This document shows positions 7,597-20,618 of a DNA stretch of 64,000 nt, piece by piece. The position numbers and the translations under genes are program-made. The DNA is from Orbus hercynius (GTDB taxonomy: Bacteria; Pseudomonadota; Gammaproteobacteria; Enterobacterales; Orbaceae). Positions within the stretch are counted from its first letter, which is position 1, and the number at the start of each line of letters is the position of its first letter. The stretch lies in NCBI RefSeq assembly GCF_003634275.1, contig NZ_RBWY01000001.1, forward strand, positions 477,713 through 541,712, in the 5' to 3' direction. Under the pieces are notes generated by a model. It searched no databases. It was not told where the DNA came from and saw nothing but the letters and a program-made list of their open reading frames with translations.

Positions 7597-10500
7597 ATGA
7601 TACCGCAAATTAAACACTCGCCACAAATTAGTCCACTTACGCTACGTTATTTACAAGCGTTACGCGATAGCGGATTTGGTGGTGATATTGCAACGGATTA
7701 TGCCTCACGATTAAGTCTGGCAACGGATAACAGTATTTATCAGCTGTTACCTCAAGCTATCTTATTTCCGCGCAACATTGATGATATAACTTTGTTAACC
7801 ACCTTAGCGCAACAATCGGATTATCATGCTATTCGCTTTACCCCTCGCGGTGGCGGCACTGGCACCAATGGTCAATCGCTTAATCACGATATTATTGTGG
7901 ATTTATCCCGGCATATGAATCGTATTTTAGCCATTGATGTTGAGCAAGGCTGGGTAAAAGTTGAAGCGGGAGTGGTGAAAGATCAGCTTAATCAATATCT
8001 GGCGCCTTATGGCTATTTCTTTTCCCCCGAGCTATCAACCAGTAACCGTGCGACAATTGGCGGGATGATTAGTACTGATGCTTCAGGGCAAGGCTCGATG
8101 GTTTATGGCAAAACATCCGATCATACCTTAGCACTTAAAGCGGTATTATTAACCGGTGATATTTTACAAACCGGCAAGCAGTCGTTGACGGAGGTCGCTG
8201 ATCTTTTGGCTCAAACAACGCCAATCGCCGATATTTATCGAACAGTGTTTAATTATTGCCGTGATCATCGTGCACTGATTTTAGACTGTTTTCCCAAATT
8301 GAACCGTTTTTTAACCGGCTACGATCTCAAGCACGTATTTAACGATGAGATGACGGAGTTTGATTTAACCCGGTTAATTACGGGTTCTGAAGGGACGTTA
8401 GCCTTTGTTGCAGAGGCAACATTACGCATTATTCCACTGCCTAAAGTTCGTTATTTAATTAATATTAAATACGATTCGTTTCAATCGGCTTTAAAACATG
8501 CGCCATGGTTAGTTGAGGCAAAAGCGCTATCGGTTGAAACCGTTGATTCAAAAGTCCTTAATTTAGCGAAACAAGATATTATTTGGCAATCAGTACAAAA
8601 TTTAATTACCGATGTTAAAGGCTATGACTTGCAAGGCATTAATATTGTCGAATTTGCCGGTCAAGATTTTGATGAGGTCAACGCTAAATTTATTGCGTTA
8701 TGTCAGCAGTTAGATCGCTTGCTTGAGGGTAACGCAATTGGTGTGATTGGTTATCAAACTTGTGATCAATTGGCTGAAATTAATAAAATTTATGCCATGC
8801 GTAAAAAAGCGGTTGGCTTGCTTGGTAATGCGCAAGGGGCACAAAAACCGATTCCGTTTGTTGAAGATACCTGCGTCCCCCCTGAGCATTTAGCTGATTA
8901 TATTATGGAGTTCAGGGCATTACTTGATCAGCATCACTTAACTTATGGCATGTTTGGTCATGTGGACTCAGGCGTATTGCATGTTCGGCCGGCTTTGGAT
9001 CTTTGTAATAGTGAGCAGCGAAAACTGATTAGAACCCTATCTGATCGCGTTGTCGAATTGACGGCAAAGTATGGTGGTTTGCTGTGGGGCGAGCATGGTA
9101 AAGGTCTGCGTAGTGAGTATAGCCCTGCATTTTTTGGTGAGACGCTCTATCATGGGCTACGAACGATTAAAGCGGCCTTTGATCCCAATAATCGGTTAAA
9201 TCCCGGAAAAATTTGTGTGCCATTAACGATTGATGAACCGCTTTATTCGATTGAGTCAACCGGGCGGGGCGAGTACGATCAAACCATTCCTATCCGTGTT
9301 AAACAGGTTTTTCACGGTGCGATGGAGTGTAATGGTAACGGTTTATGTTTTAACTTTGATATCAATAGTCCAATGTGTCCTTCGATGAAGATCTCAGCCA
9401 ATCGTGTTTATTCGCCAAAAGGTCGGGCCGCGCTGGTGCGAGAATGGTTACGCTTACTGGTAGAGCAGGGCATGAATGAACATGACATTAATACGATTTA
9501 TCCGCAAAAACGCGGATCGCTCATTGAGCTAGCCAAGCGCTTGACCAATACGATTAACGCAAAACGCGGTGAGTATGATTTTTCTCATGAAGTCAAACAA
9601 TCGATGAGTTACTGCTTATCTTGTAAAGCTTGCTCGACGCAGTGCCCGATTAAAATCGATGTACCTGATTTTAAAGCGCGTTTCTTACAGCTTTACCACA
9701 CGCGTTATTTACGTCCATTAAAAGATTATGCCGTTGGCCATATTGAAACCTTGTTACCTTTAATGGCGAAAACGCCTCGTTTTTTTAACGTCTTTATGCG
9801 CCTTTCAGTCACAGACTATCTGTCGCGAAAAATGGTGGGCATGACCAGTTTACCTTTGCTCTCTTATCCAACGTTAAAACAGCAGTTAGCGGGCCATCAT
9901 AGCGCTAATATCACTTTACCGCAGTTGAAGGCGTTAACTGTTGCAGAGCGTCAGCAGTATGTGCTCATTGTGCAAGATCCTTTTACCTCCTATTACGATG
10001 CTAAAGTGGTGTCTGATTTTGTCAAATTGGCCGAAAAACTGGGTTTTAAACCGGTGGTTTTGCCGTTTATACCCAATGGTAAAGCACAGCATATTAAAGG
10101 CTTTCTGGCCCAATTTGCCAAAACAGCTAAGTCAGCCGCTGATGCCTTAACGCAAATTGCTGCTTTGGGTATGCCAATGGTAGGCGTAGATCCCGCTTTG
10201 GTGCTTTGTTATCGCGATGAATATCAGCAGATGCTACAAGATGATAAAGGCGATTTCACGGTATTATTATCCCATGAATGGTTAGCTCAACTTAATTTGC
10301 CATTACAAGGTAAAGAGCATCAGGCAGTATCTCAGTGGTACTTGCTCGGTCATTGTAGTGAAACCACGCAATTACCGGCAAGTCGTGCCCAATGGCAAGC
10401 AATCTTCGCCCATTTTGGCGCTAATTTACACATTGTTGATGTCGGGTGTTGTGGTATGGCGGGGACTTATGGTCATGAACTGGCTAACTTACACGACTCT

Positions 10501-10683
10501 GAAAAACTGTATCAACTGTCGTGGCAGCAAGCGTTAGCAAAATATCCAAGCACACACTGTTTAACGACTGGATATTCATGTCGCAGTCAAGTTAAACGTT
10601 TTGAAAAGCTAGTACTAAAACATCCATTACAGGCATTGCTCGCTTTAATCGAGCAGCATGAATGCAGTGCAACTGCTATTTAA
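7597..10683 (+). CDS. ydiJ: FAD- and 4Fe-4S-containing D-2-hydroxyglutarate dehydrogenase, YdiJ type
   Basis: A 1028-residue flavoprotein-iron-sulfur fusion, close in length to E. coli YdiJ (1018 aa) and near-collinear with it. N-terminal FAD-binding PCMH domain with PRGGGTGTNGQS; FAD-oxidase C domain with GMFGHVDSGVLHVRP and LLWGEHGKGLRSEYSP; a first Cys group ECNGNGLCFNFDINSPMCP; and a ferredoxin-like motif CLSCKACSTQCP. The C-terminal CCG-type domain has GCCGMAGTYGHE and a late TGYSCRSQ. YdiJ oxidises D-2-hydroxyglutarate at the membrane side. The 125-bp gap upstream can hold its own promoter. Substrate is inferred from the E. coli enzyme. Confidence 0.93.
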   Translation: MIPQIKHSPQISPLTLRYLQALRDSGFGGDIATDYASRLSLATDNSIYQLLPQAILFPRNIDDITLLTTLAQQSDYHAIRFTPRGGGTGTNGQSLNHDIIVDLSRHMNRILAIDVEQGWVKVEAGVVKDQLNQYLAPYGYFFSPELSTSNRATIGGMISTDASGQGSMVYGKTSDHTLALKAVLLTGDILQTGKQSLTEVADLLAQTTPIADIYRTVFNYCRDHRALILDCFPKLNRFLTGYDLKHVFNDEMTEFDLTRLITGSEGTLAFVAEATLRIIPLPKVRYLINIKYDSFQSALKHAPWLVEAKALSVETVDSKVLNLAKQDIIWQSVQNLITDVKGYDLQGINIVEFAGQDFDEVNAKFIALCQQLDRLLEGNAIGVIGYQTCDQLAEINKIYAMRKKAVGLLGNAQGAQKPIPFVEDTCVPPEHLADYIMEFRALLDQHHLTYGMFGHVDSGVLHVRPALDLCNSEQRKLIRTLSDRVVELTAKYGGLLWGEHGKGLRSEYSPAFFGETLYHGLRTIKAAFDPNNRLNPGKICVPLTIDEPLYSIESTGRGEYDQTIPIRVKQVFHGAMECNGNGLCFNFDINSPMCPSMKISANRVYSPKGRAALVREWLRLLVEQGMNEHDINTIYPQKRGSLIELAKRLTNTINAKRGEYDFSHEVKQSMSYCLSCKACSTQCPIKIDVPDFKARFLQLYHTRYLRPLKDYAVGHIETLLPLMAKTPRFFNVFMRLSVTDYLSRKMVGMTSLPLLSYPTLKQQLAGHHSANITLPQLKALTVAERQQYVLIVQDPFTSYYDAKVVSDFVKLAEKLGFKPVVLPFIPNGKAQHIKGFLAQFAKTAKSAADALTQIAALGMPMVGVDPALVLCYRDEYQQMLQDDKGDFTVLLSHEWLAQLNLPLQGKEHQAVSQWYLLGHCSETTQLPASRAQWQAIFAHFGANLHIVDVGCCGMAGTYGHELANLHDSEKLYQLSWQQALAKYPSTHCLTTGYSCRSQVKRFEKLVLKHPLQALLALIEQHECSATAI

Positions 10684-10729
10684 TCGATCTTAACCGGTGA
10701 TTCATTTTATAGAGTATCACTGATAATGA

Positions 10730-10757
10730 TCAAAAAAAACCGCATTGATGCGGTTTG
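10730..10757 (-). terminator. Rho-independent terminator of the histidine operon
   Basis: Read on the minus strand just after the hisI stop: AACCGCAT, loop CA, ATGCGGTT, then a run of eight T (10732-10739 on the plus strand). It also lies downstream of the convergent ydiJ, but the T run favours the minus direction. Confidence 0.8.
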
Positions 10758-10777
10758 ATATAAAAATAAGGGGATAA

Positions 10778-11385
10778 TTATTGTTGATGACGTGCTTTTA
10801 AAATACCAATCACATCGGTTAAATTGAGCTGTTGATCTTGTAGCAGCACCAAGAGATGATAGATTAAATCAGCCGATTCATTTTTCAGCTCTTCGCGATC
10901 ATTAACGGTTGCGGCAAGCGCGGTTTCAACGCCTTCTTCCCCGACTTTTTGGGCAATGCGTTTTGTACCGTCATGATAGAGCTTTGCGGTATACGATGTA
11001 TTTGGATCGGCACTTTTACGCGAAGCAAGTAGCTGCTCAAGCGCAAATAAAAAGCCGCCTGCTGATTGTGCGTCATTAAAGCAGCTGCGATTACCGGTAT
11101 GGCAAGTTGGGCCAACCGGATTGACTAAGATAAGTAAGCTATCATTATCACAATCAGCGCTAATACTCACCACATTGAGCACGTTCCCTGAGGTTTCGCC
11201 TTTCATCCATAATCGTTGTTTGGTACGAGAATAGAAGGTGACGTTATTGGATTCAACAGTTTTAGCTAGCGCTTCTTGGTTCATATAACCTAGCATTAAG
11301 ACATCGCCAGAGATGGCATGTTGAATAATAGCTGGCATTAAGTGGTCGACTTTTTGCCAGTCAAGCTGATCAATTTGTGCGGTTG

Positions 11386-11392
<7 letters not shown>
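10778..11392 (-). CDS. hisI: Bifunctional phosphoribosyl-AMP cyclohydrolase / phosphoribosyl-ATP pyrophosphatase
   Basis: A 204-residue HisIE fusion catalysing steps 2 and 3 of histidine synthesis. The N-terminal cyclohydrolase has [29 protein letters not shown] and the metal-binding [10 protein letters not shown]...[10 protein letters not shown]. The C-terminal pyrophosphatase has [18 protein letters not shown] and [13 protein letters not shown]. Both domains are complete, as in E. coli (203 aa). It is the last gene of the operon and overlaps hisF by 7 bp. A terminator follows immediately. Confidence 0.97.
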
Positions 11393-13484
<2,092 letters not shown>

Positions 13485-13485
<1 letters not shown>

Positions 13486-14552
13486 TACAGTACTCCTTTT
13501 GAACTTGGTAGTTGATTGCCATCAAGTTTAATTGCTTGTTTTAAGGTTCGGGCAAAGGCTTTAAACAGGCTTTCCACCTTATGGTGATCATTATCGCCAG
13601 TGGTTTCAAGGTGTAAAGTAATCGCCATTGCATAACTTAATGAGTAAAAAAAGTGCTCAACCATTTGAGTACTCATGTCACCCACTTTTTGATGTGTGAA
13701 TGGCGCTGAAAATTTAAGATAAGGGCGAGCGGAAATATCGATTGCACATTGGGCTAAACACTCATCCATTGGAATCACTGCGGCATAACGTGTAATTCCG
13801 CGTTTATCACCCAAGGCAACTTTTAATGCTTCACCTAGCGCCAGGCCAGTATCTTCAATCGTATGATGATCATCAACGTGCAAATCGCCATTCACCTCAA
13901 TATTTAAGCGAATGCCGCCATGAGTAGCAATTTGATCGAGCATATGGTCAAAAAAGCCAATGCCAGTATTGATGTGATTATTGCCTTGCCTGTCAAGCCA
14001 GACCTCGACAAGAATTTGTGTCTCTTTGGTGTGGCGCTCAGCTTTGCCATAGCGATCGGGCGTTGTTAATCGTTGGGTTATTTCATCCCAGTTTAACGTA
14101 GTAGGATTGTACCGTAATCCGGTAATGCCCATATTATTGGCTAACTGTACATCGGTTTGGCGATCACCAATCACATAGCTGTGTTGCTTGTCGAGCTTGC
14201 CGCTCATTAAATAAGGCAGCACCAGCTCAATATTGGGCTTACGACATGAGCAATTATCAGTTGGGAAGTGTGGGCAAATTAGCACGTCTTCAAATTTGAT
14301 GCCTTGTGAGCGAAAGACTTGCATCATCAAATTATGTGGGCCATCAAAATCGGCTTTTGGGTAACTATTTGTGCCCAGACCATCTTGGTTAGTGACCATG
14401 ACTAATTTAAAACCTGCCGCTTGTAGTTTGAGTAAAGCGGGGATGACATGGGCTTCAAAAGCCAATTTTTCAAATTTATCCACTTGAAAATCAACCGGCG
14501 GCTCAGTGATTAATGTGCCATCTCTATCGATAAACAGGTACTTTTGTTGCAT
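13485..14552 (-). CDS. hisB: Bifunctional histidinol-phosphatase / imidazoleglycerol-phosphate dehydratase
   Basis: A 355-residue enterobacterial-type fusion. The N-terminal HAD phosphatase has [13 protein letters not shown] (nucleophile Asp near residue 9), [10 protein letters not shown] and a zinc-binding [14 protein letters not shown]. The C-terminal dehydratase has [34 protein letters not shown] and [13 protein letters not shown], the His/Glu-rich metal sites. Same length as E. coli HisB (355 aa). It sits 2 bp after hisC. Confidence 0.98.
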
Positions 14553-14554
14553 CT

Positions 14555-15634
14555 TTAGTTCCCCTGATCATTTAATGTTTTTAACGCGTTGATAACGGCA
14601 TCGCATTCAGCTTGGCTGCCAATTGTTATACGAATACAGTTTGCTAAATTCGGCTGCTTGGACTGATCGCGTAAAATAATGCCTTGATTCCACAAGTATT
14701 TAAATACACCTTGGTCATTAAATTTGACGAGAATATAATTAGCATAGCTCGGATAGATCGCATCAACAAGGCTAAACTGCTTAAGTGCAGTGATTAAATG
14801 TGCTTTTTGTTTATTGAGATTAACCACTTGTAAGGTCATTTTGGTTAAATTTTCTTTACTCAGTGCTTGCGCTGCGATATCTGCCACTGGCGTTGGTAAC
14901 GGGTAAGGCGCAATCACTTTTTGCAGCACATCAATCACCGGTTTATTTGCCAGTGCAAAACCGCAGCGCAATCCAGCTAAAGAAAAGGCTTTTGACAAGG
15001 TTCTTAATATCACTAAATGCGGGTAGTTTGCCAGCCAACTGACCACGGAATGTTCCATGGCAAACTCAATATAGGCCTCATCAACGACCACTAACGCACT
15101 TCCCCAAGCCATATCGAGTAAGGTTTTGATATCATCAGGATTAAGCACATTACCGGTCGGGTTATTCGGCGAACAGATATAAATTAATTTCGTATCGGTT
15201 AAATTTTGTTCGATGGCAGTTAAATCTAATTGCCAGTTGTTCATTTGTACAATCGCTTTATAGCCAATGCCAAGCGTTTGAGCGCTGACCAAATACATGC
15301 CATAAGTTGGCGGGCAATAAATAATCCTATCTCGGCCCGGCTCGCAAAATGCGCGCATTAAGAGTTCTATCGCCTCATCGGCGCCGCGACTGACAATGAC
15401 TTGATCGGCTCTCACGCCGGCATAGCGCGCATAACGTTCAATCACTTGCTCGGGCTGAGGTTCTGGGTAGCGATTAAGCGTTTGCATGGTGAGCTCAAAA
15501 TGTAGAGCAATGGCTGACTCATTAGCATTTAACCACACATCGCCTTTACCGCCGATACGCCTTGCTGATTGATAAGGTGTCAGCTCGCGTACGTTTTGGC
15601 GGACTAATTGATTGATATCCATTGCTCTATTCAT
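14555..15634 (-). CDS. hisC: Histidinol-phosphate aminotransferase
   Basis: A 359-residue PLP fold-type I aminotransferase that makes L-histidinol phosphate. The PLP Lys lies in [15 protein letters not shown] (about residue 217). The motifs [18 protein letters not shown] and [15 protein letters not shown] identify HisC. I kept the ATG at 15634, which overlaps hisD by 8 bp, because AAGGAA is about 8 nt upstream; another ATG lies 12 bp downstream. Confidence 0.97.
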   Translation of the reverse strand: MNRAMDINQLVRQNVRELTPYQSARRIGGKGDVWLNANESAIALHFELTMQTLNRYPEPQPEQVIERYARYAGVRADQVIVSRGADEAIELLMRAFCEPGRDRIIYCPPTYGMYLVSAQTLGIGYKAIVQMNNWQLDLTAIEQNLTDTKLIYICSPNNPTGNVLNPDDIKTLLDMAWGSALVVVDEAYIEFAMEHSVVSWLANYPHLVILRTLSKAFSLAGLRCGFALANKPVIDVLQKVIAPYPLPTPVADIAAQALSKENLTKMTLQVVNLNKQKAHLITALKQFSLVDAIYPSYANYILVKFNDQGVFKYLWNQGIILRDQSKQPNLANCIRITIGSQAECDAVINALKTLNDQGN

Positions 15635-16931
15635 CTGATTTTTCCTTCTTTAAGGCGGACAGGCGCAGCGTAACGGCATTTTTGTGAGCGGTTAATTGCT
15701 CAGCTTCTGCCATAAGTTCGACGGCTTGGCCAATTGATAGTAGCCCACTTGGCGTCAGTTCTTGCACGGTCATGCGTTTTTGAAAATCCGCCAGCCCAAG
15801 GCTGGAATAGGTCGCTGTGTAGCCATAAGTTGGTAGGACGTGATTGGTGCCTGAGGCATAATCGCCGACCGATTCTGGTGACCAATCGCCTAAAAAGATA
15901 GAGCCGGCACTGGTAATCTTTGGCACTAGTTTTGCCGCATCACGCGTTTGAATAATTAAGTGCTCAGGACCATAGGCATTGCTAATTGCAATGCACTGTG
16001 CAATATCTTGGGCGATGATTAAACGACTGGCACTCAGTGCTTGTTTGGCGATAGCTTGACGTGATAGCTGAGCTAACTGTTTATCAACCTCATTGGCGAC
16101 CGCTTGAGCCAGATTTTCATCCGGCGTTAATAAGATCACTTGCGAATCAGGGCCATGTTCCGCTTGGGATAATAAGTCAGCCGCGATGAACGCTGGGTTT
16201 GCGTGACTATCGGCAATGACTAAGACTTCAGAAGGGCCAGCTGGCATATCAATCGCCGCGCCATCAAGGCGCTGACTGACTTGGCGCTTTGCTTCTGTCA
16301 CATAAGCATTACCTGGGCCAAAAATCTTATCAACACGGCCGATAGTTTCAGTGCCTAGCGCCATTGCGGCGATCGCTTGTGCGCCGCCAATTGGGTAAAT
16401 TTTGCTTACGCCGCAAAGATGAGCCGCATATAAAATTTCATCGGCAATTGGTGGCGGTGAACATAAGATAACGTTACTACAACCGGCAATTTTAGCGGGA
16501 ATGGCGAGCATTAAAACCGTCGATAACAACGGCGCAGAGCCGCCAGGAATATATAAACCAACCGATTGAATAGGGCGGGTGAGCTGCTGGCAGGTAATGC
16601 CCGGCATTGTTTCAACGGTCACGGTATCACGGACTTGTGCCTGATGAAATAACGTAATATTGCGGGCAGCAAGTTGCATCGCGTGTTTTAGTTGCTCAGG
16701 TACGCGCTGCGCAGCTTGAATTATTTCATCGGCACTAATTTGCAGAGCTGATAATGTCATTTTATCATATTGCTGGCTGAGCGCTTTTAATGCGCTATCA
16801 CCACCGGTTTGCACTTGCGCTAAAATTGTAGCAACTGATTGACTAATTGCATCTGACGCATTTACCGCAGGCCTAGTTAAGAGGGCTGTTTGCTGCTCGG
16901 CATTGCAGCGTTGCCAATAGATTAATTGCAT
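15627..16931 (-). CDS. hisD: Histidinol dehydrogenase
   Basis: A 434-residue zinc, NAD-dependent enzyme that oxidises histidinol to histidine in two steps. Conserved motifs include [86 protein letters not shown] and the metal/substrate His in [15 protein letters not shown]-like context ([17 protein letters not shown]). Length matches E. coli HisD (434 aa). It starts 4 bp after hisG. Confidence 0.98.
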   Translation of the reverse strand: MQLIYWQRCNAEQQTALLTRPAVNASDAISQSVATILAQVQTGGDSALKALSQQYDKMTLSALQISADEIIQAAQRVPEQLKHAMQLAARNITLFHQAQVRDTVTVETMPGITCQQLTRPIQSVGLYIPGGSAPLLSTVLMLAIPAKIAGCSNVILCSPPPIADEILYAAHLCGVSKIYPIGGAQAIAAMALGTETIGRVDKIFGPGNAYVTEAKRQVSQRLDGAAIDMPAGPSEVLVIADSHANPAFIAADLLSQAEHGPDSQVILLTPDENLAQAVANEVDKQLAQLSRQAIAKQALSASRLIIAQDIAQCIAISNAYGPEHLIIQTRDAAKLVPKITSAGSIFLGDWSPESVGDYASGTNHVLPTYGYTATYSSLGLADFQKRMTVQELTPSGLLSIGQAVELMAEAEQLTAHKNAVTLRLSALKKEKSDE

Positions 16932-16935
16932 GTTG

Positions 16936-17835
16936 TTACTCCATCATCTTTTCAATGGGTAGCACTAAAATAGAGCTGGCGCCAAGCGCTTTTAATTTTT
17001 CCATCGTTTCCCAAAATAGTGATTCACTGCTGACCATATGTAGTGCAACCCGATTTTTTTCACCGGTTAGCGGTAAAATGGTTGGGTGCTCAGCACCGGG
17101 CAACAGGGCAACGACTTGATCAAGTACCGCTGTTGGCGCATGTAACATGATGTATTTTGATTCTCGTGCTTGAATCACGCCTTGAATTCGCGTTAGTAAT
17201 TTATCGATTAGCGCTTGTTTTTCAGCTGACATAATGCCGCTACGCTGAATTAAGCAGGCTTTTGATTGGTAGATAATTTCAATCTCTTTGAGCCCATTGG
17301 CTTCAAGTGTTGCGCCACTTGATACTAAATCACAAATCACATCAGCTAGCCCCGCTCTGGGTGCCACTTCGACTGAGCCATTTAATAAACAGGTTTTAAA
17401 GGTGACGTTATAATTAGCTAAGTAACGTTTTAATAAGTGAGGATAAGTTGTTGCAATGCGCAGATCTTGTAAACACCTTGGGCCTTGATACTGAAAATCA
17501 CGAGGGGCTGCAATTGATAAACGGCACGCACCAAAATCGAGTCGTCGTAACTGTTTGAACTGAGGCTGTTGGCCTTCGGCTTGGCGATCAAGCACTTCTT
17601 CTTCAAGGACATTTTCGCCAACAATACCAATATCAACGACGCCATCAATAACAAGACCTGGAATGTCGTCATCACGTACACGTAAAATATCAATTGGCAT
17701 GTTTTCGGCAAAAGCAATTAGGCGCTGCTCTTGTAAGTTAATTTTAATTCCGCACTGTGCTAACAGCTTTTTGGACTCGTCACTCAGGCGTCCTGATTTT
17801 TGCATTGCAATACGTAAACGTGAATTATCTAACAT
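16936..17835 (-). CDS. hisG: ATP phosphoribosyltransferase (long form HisG)
   Basis: A 299-residue long-form HisG that condenses ATP with PRPP, the committed step. N-terminal [59 protein letters not shown] (the PRPP loop) and a C-terminal ACT-like regulatory domain with [26 protein letters not shown]. The long form binds histidine for feedback control and needs no HisZ. AGGGGAAAA just upstream is a good ribosome binding site. It is the first structural gene after the attenuator. Confidence 0.98.
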   Translation of the reverse strand: MLDNSRLRIAMQKSGRLSDESKKLLAQCGIKINLQEQRLIAFAENMPIDILRVRDDDIPGLVIDGVVDIGIVGENVLEEEVLDRQAEGQQPQFKQLRRLDFGACRLSIAAPRDFQYQGPRCLQDLRIATTYPHLLKRYLANYNVTFKTCLLNGSVEVAPRAGLADVICDLVSSGATLEANGLKEIEIIYQSKACLIQRSGIMSAEKQALIDKLLTRIQGVIQARESKYIMLHAPTAVLDQVVALLPGAEHPTILPLTGEKNRVALHMVSSESLFWETMEKLKALGASSILVLPIEKMME

Positions 17836-17891
17836 TTTTTCCCCTATTGTTATTGTGTATATTAAAACAAAGAAGTCTGTGAATTCGCCAT

Positions 17892-17923
17892 AAAAAAACC
17901 CCCGGAAGTTGATCTTCCGAGGG
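17892..17923 (-). terminator. his operon attenuator terminator
   Basis: On the minus strand: CCCTCGGAAG, loop ATCAA, CTTCCGGGGG, then seven T (17892-17898). This is a 10-bp stem with one G-U pair. It lies between the leader peptide and hisG, and closely resembles the E. coli his attenuator hairpin. A second perfect 7-bp hairpin (GGAAGAC/GTCTTCC at 17951-17969) lies upstream and could act as the pause or alternative stem. Confidence 0.92.
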
Positions 17924-17988
17924 CTCTATTGACTTGCTTTGCGCTCAACCGGAAGACCGTATGTCTTCCAGCACCAAACGCCCGAAGA

Positions 17989-18042
17989 CTATTCAGGGAA
18001 ATGGTGATGATGGTTGTTCAAACAGACGCAAAGTAAATTCAT
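17989..18042 (-). CDS. hisL: his operon leader peptide
   Basis: A short reading frame encodes MNLLCVCLNNHHHHFPE: 17 residues with four consecutive His codons (CAT CAT CAC CAT). It sits about 65 bp upstream of the attenuator hairpin and 154 bp upstream of hisG. When charged tRNA-His is scarce, the ribosome stalling on the His run should prevent the terminator from forming. E. coli HisL has seven His, so this is a shorter control run. GGAG lies 13 nt before the ATG, a rather long spacing. Confidence 0.9.
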   Translation of the reverse strand: MNLLCVCLNNHHHHFPE

Positions 18043-18104
18043 AAAAATATTAATTCTCCAATTAAACTACCGATACCATATAATACTTTATTTCGCTTAG
18101 CAAG

Positions 18105-19136
18105 CTATTTTTGCTGCAGATTGTTGAAGAAACATTTAAATTTTTCAATATCATCTTGTGTGGTTGACCAAGATGCGCAAAACCGTAAACAGGTATGTAC
18201 ATCATCGGGTTTACCAAACGCATAGACGTCATAATGATCGGTGATAGCTTTAACTAAATGATCGGGAATATTGACAAAAATCTGATTAGTTTGTGGCTGG
18301 TGCGAAAAGCTAAAGCCGCACTGCTGAAATAATTCAGCGAGTTGCCCAGCCATATTATTACTGTGTGCACCAAGCTCAAGATACAAGTTGTTTTGCAGCA
18401 GCGTTAGAAACTGCACACCTAAAATCCAACCTTTAGCCATTAAGCCGCCTTTTTGTTTGATCGTAAAACGAAAATCATGATTCAGCTGCGGATTATTAAT
18501 CACTAATGCTTCACCTGCAAAGGCGCCAACTTTGGTACCGCCAATATAAAACGCGTCGGTGTATTTGGCTAAATCGGCAAACGTCACATCATTATCTTTG
18601 GCGCTGAGCGCCATGGCTAGACGGGCACCATCAACGTAAAGGTAAAGCTGATGCGCCTGGCAAAATTGATGGAGTGCTCGTAACTCTTTATGGCTATAAA
18701 TGGTGCCAAGTTCTGTTGTATTGGAAATATAAACTAGCTTAGGTTGCACCATATGCTCATCACAATGTTCATCTAAAATCGGTTTGATTACCTCTGGCGA
18801 GAGTTTACCCGCTTGGCATCTTGCGGTGATGACTTTGTGTCCGGTTGCTTCAATTGCGCCGGTTTCATGTACTGCAACGTGACCACTTTCGGCGGCAATC
18901 ACTGCTTGGTGAGGTCTTAGGACATGGGCAATAAACGTCAGATTCGTGATGGTTCCACCCGGTAAAAAATGCACATGACTTTGCGGTGATTGGATTAATG
19001 TTTTAATGTGGCTAGCAGCAAGTTCGCAGTAACTATCTAGGCCATAACCGCCATTTTTTTGTTTTGCAATATTTAACAGTGCTTCTAATAACTGTGGATG
19101 AGCGGTTTCATTATAATCATTGGTAAAACTATGCAT
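18105..19136 (-). CDS. Low-specificity L-threonine aldolase-type PLP enzyme
   Basis: A 343-residue PLP lyase of the beta-eliminating lyase/threonine aldolase family. It has SFTNDYNETAHP at the N-terminus, FLPGGTITNLTFI, HVAVHETGAIEATGHKV, the PLP-binding Asp in YLYVDGARLAMAL, and the PLP Lys in FYIGGTKVGAFAGEAL (about residue 200). Such enzymes cleave L-threonine or allo-threonine to glycine and acetaldehyde. It differs from E. coli LtaE and resembles the form often annotated simply as a low-specificity threonine aldolase, so I give no gene symbol. It is transcribed alone, just upstream of the his leader on the same strand. Confidence 0.85.
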   Translation of the reverse strand: MHSFTNDYNETAHPQLLEALLNIAKQKNGGYGLDSYCELAASHIKTLIQSPQSHVHFLPGGTITNLTFIAHVLRPHQAVIAAESGHVAVHETGAIEATGHKVITARCQAGKLSPEVIKPILDEHCDEHMVQPKLVYISNTTELGTIYSHKELRALHQFCQAHQLYLYVDGARLAMALSAKDNDVTFADLAKYTDAFYIGGTKVGAFAGEALVINNPQLNHDFRFTIKQKGGLMAKGWILGVQFLTLLQNNLYLELGAHSNNMAGQLAELFQQCGFSFSHQPQTNQIFVNIPDHLVKAITDHYDVYAFGKPDDVHTCLRFCASWSTTQDDIEKFKCFFNNLQQK

Positions 19137-19413
19137 CTTTGCTATTCCTCGATTGATACGCCTTTAACAGAAATTATATATCGAAATTGCGTTATTGAAC
19201 ATGGATTGCTGAGTCAAATTACAAGATAACAGCGAGTTAAATTGCTTGAAGTTAATGAGGAATTCGCAGTAGAATCATTACTCTTCATATTGTGATATGT
19301 TATAAAATGGCTTAGCTAAAGCACTAAATAACTTTAAAAAAACGCTAGGATAAAGGTTTTTTATTGCGATCAAGCATCACCTTTTATTGAATATTGGAAA
19401 TTTAGTGTCATTC

Positions 19414-20508
19414 ATGGAAAGTCTACATAACGTTTCAGTCTTTACCCACGATATTGTTGCGCAATTTCGGCGACAAAACATCACCTTATCGCGTTTTATC
19501 GATGAGTTAGAAGTAGTCTGTTCGGTTTTCTTAGCTATTATCATCGCGCATTTTATCAATGCGCAAAATATTGGCTGGGCGGCGTTTACCGGCTATATGA
19601 TTATGCGTTCACATGTGCTCGATACGCTCATTCGCGGTGGTTTACGATTTTTGGGAACGATTATCGGAGCGTGTTTAGCCTATAGCTCGGCATATGCATA
19701 TGGCGATGATCTATTGTTGATTGCCTCTGCCATTGCTCTAATTGGTGGAATTGCACTGTATTTCGCAATTACTAGTAAATATAACTATGCTTGGCTTTTT
19801 TTAGGCATCACTTACATTATGGTCGGCGTTGACGCGCTAGGCAATCCGTTTAACCAAGTGCACGATTTTGTCATTTCACGGGTCATTGAAGTATCGGCGG
19901 GCATTTGCGCCTCGGTGTTTGTCAGTATTATTTCTAATTTTATAAAGCCGAGATTTATTACAAAGCCTTGTAAAATTGGTCTGACTGATGTGGTTAAATT
20001 CCCCAATTACGCAAAATATACCGTCATTCATTCACTAAGGGCCATGATCGCTTTAGCGTCTTTGCCTTTTTTAGCCTATTTTTTTGACTTACGCTATTTA
20101 GGTCAAACGGCAATTACCTGTTTTGTGGTATTAACTGTTCCCTTAACAAGTATTAATAATGCTAAAATTGTCTCTAAACGCAATTTCCATCGCTTTTTAG
20201 GGTGCTTATCAGGTGCTATGTTAGCGTTGGTCTGTTTACCGTTTTATCAAGTTAATTTAATGATAAGCACAATCATTTTAGCATTAGGCATAATGATTGG
20301 ACGGCATATTGAAAACAGTGGTAAAGCGTTTGCCTATATGGGTACTCAATTTGTGTTAGTGTATTTAGTTGTTATGGTGCCTGATTCGCTCACTGAGATG
20401 TCCGCAGAGCCCGGGATTTACCGATTATGTGGTGTTATTATCGGTATCATGTTAGTTGAATTATCCAAATTGATTATTTGGCCATTACAGTCTTACTGGA
20501 AATTATAA
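19414..20508 (+). CDS. FUSC-family membrane protein (putative aromatic compound exporter)
   Basis: About 364 residues with two blocks of hydrophobic helices: residues around 35-150 and 205-350, separated by a short loop containing [15 protein letters not shown]. The first block has [35 protein letters not shown], typical of the FUSC/YccS/AaeB superfamily. Members include the p-hydroxybenzoate exporter AaeB, but no substrate can be inferred. The protein lacks the long cytoplasmic domain of YccS. The ATG at 19414 is chosen; a GTG at 19405 has a better-spaced GGAAA, and a TTG at 19387 is also in frame. Confidence 0.7.
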   Translation: MESLHNVSVFTHDIVAQFRRQNITLSRFIDELEVVCSVFLAIIIAHFINAQNIGWAAFTGYMIMRSHVLDTLIRGGLRFLGTIIGACLAYSSAYAYGDDLLLIASAIALIGGIALYFAITSKYNYAWLFLGITYIMVGVDALGNPFNQVHDFVISRVIEVSAGICASVFVSIISNFIKPRFITKPCKIGLTDVVKFPNYAKYTVIHSLRAMIALASLPFLAYFFDLRYLGQTAITCFVVLTVPLTSINNAKIVSKRNFHRFLGCLSGAMLALVCLPFYQVNLMISTIILALGIMIGRHIENSGKAFAYMGTQFVLVYLVVMVPDSLTEMSAEPGIYRLCGVIIGIMLVELSKLIIWPLQSYWKL

Positions 20509-20618
20509 CGCGTTGTGGCAGATAAGCACAAATTCACTGATTCGACGCGTTATTGATTGTTAATGGTGAGTCATTTTCATTTTCGATAACGACTCACGCT
20601 ATCACTATCTCGAAACAA

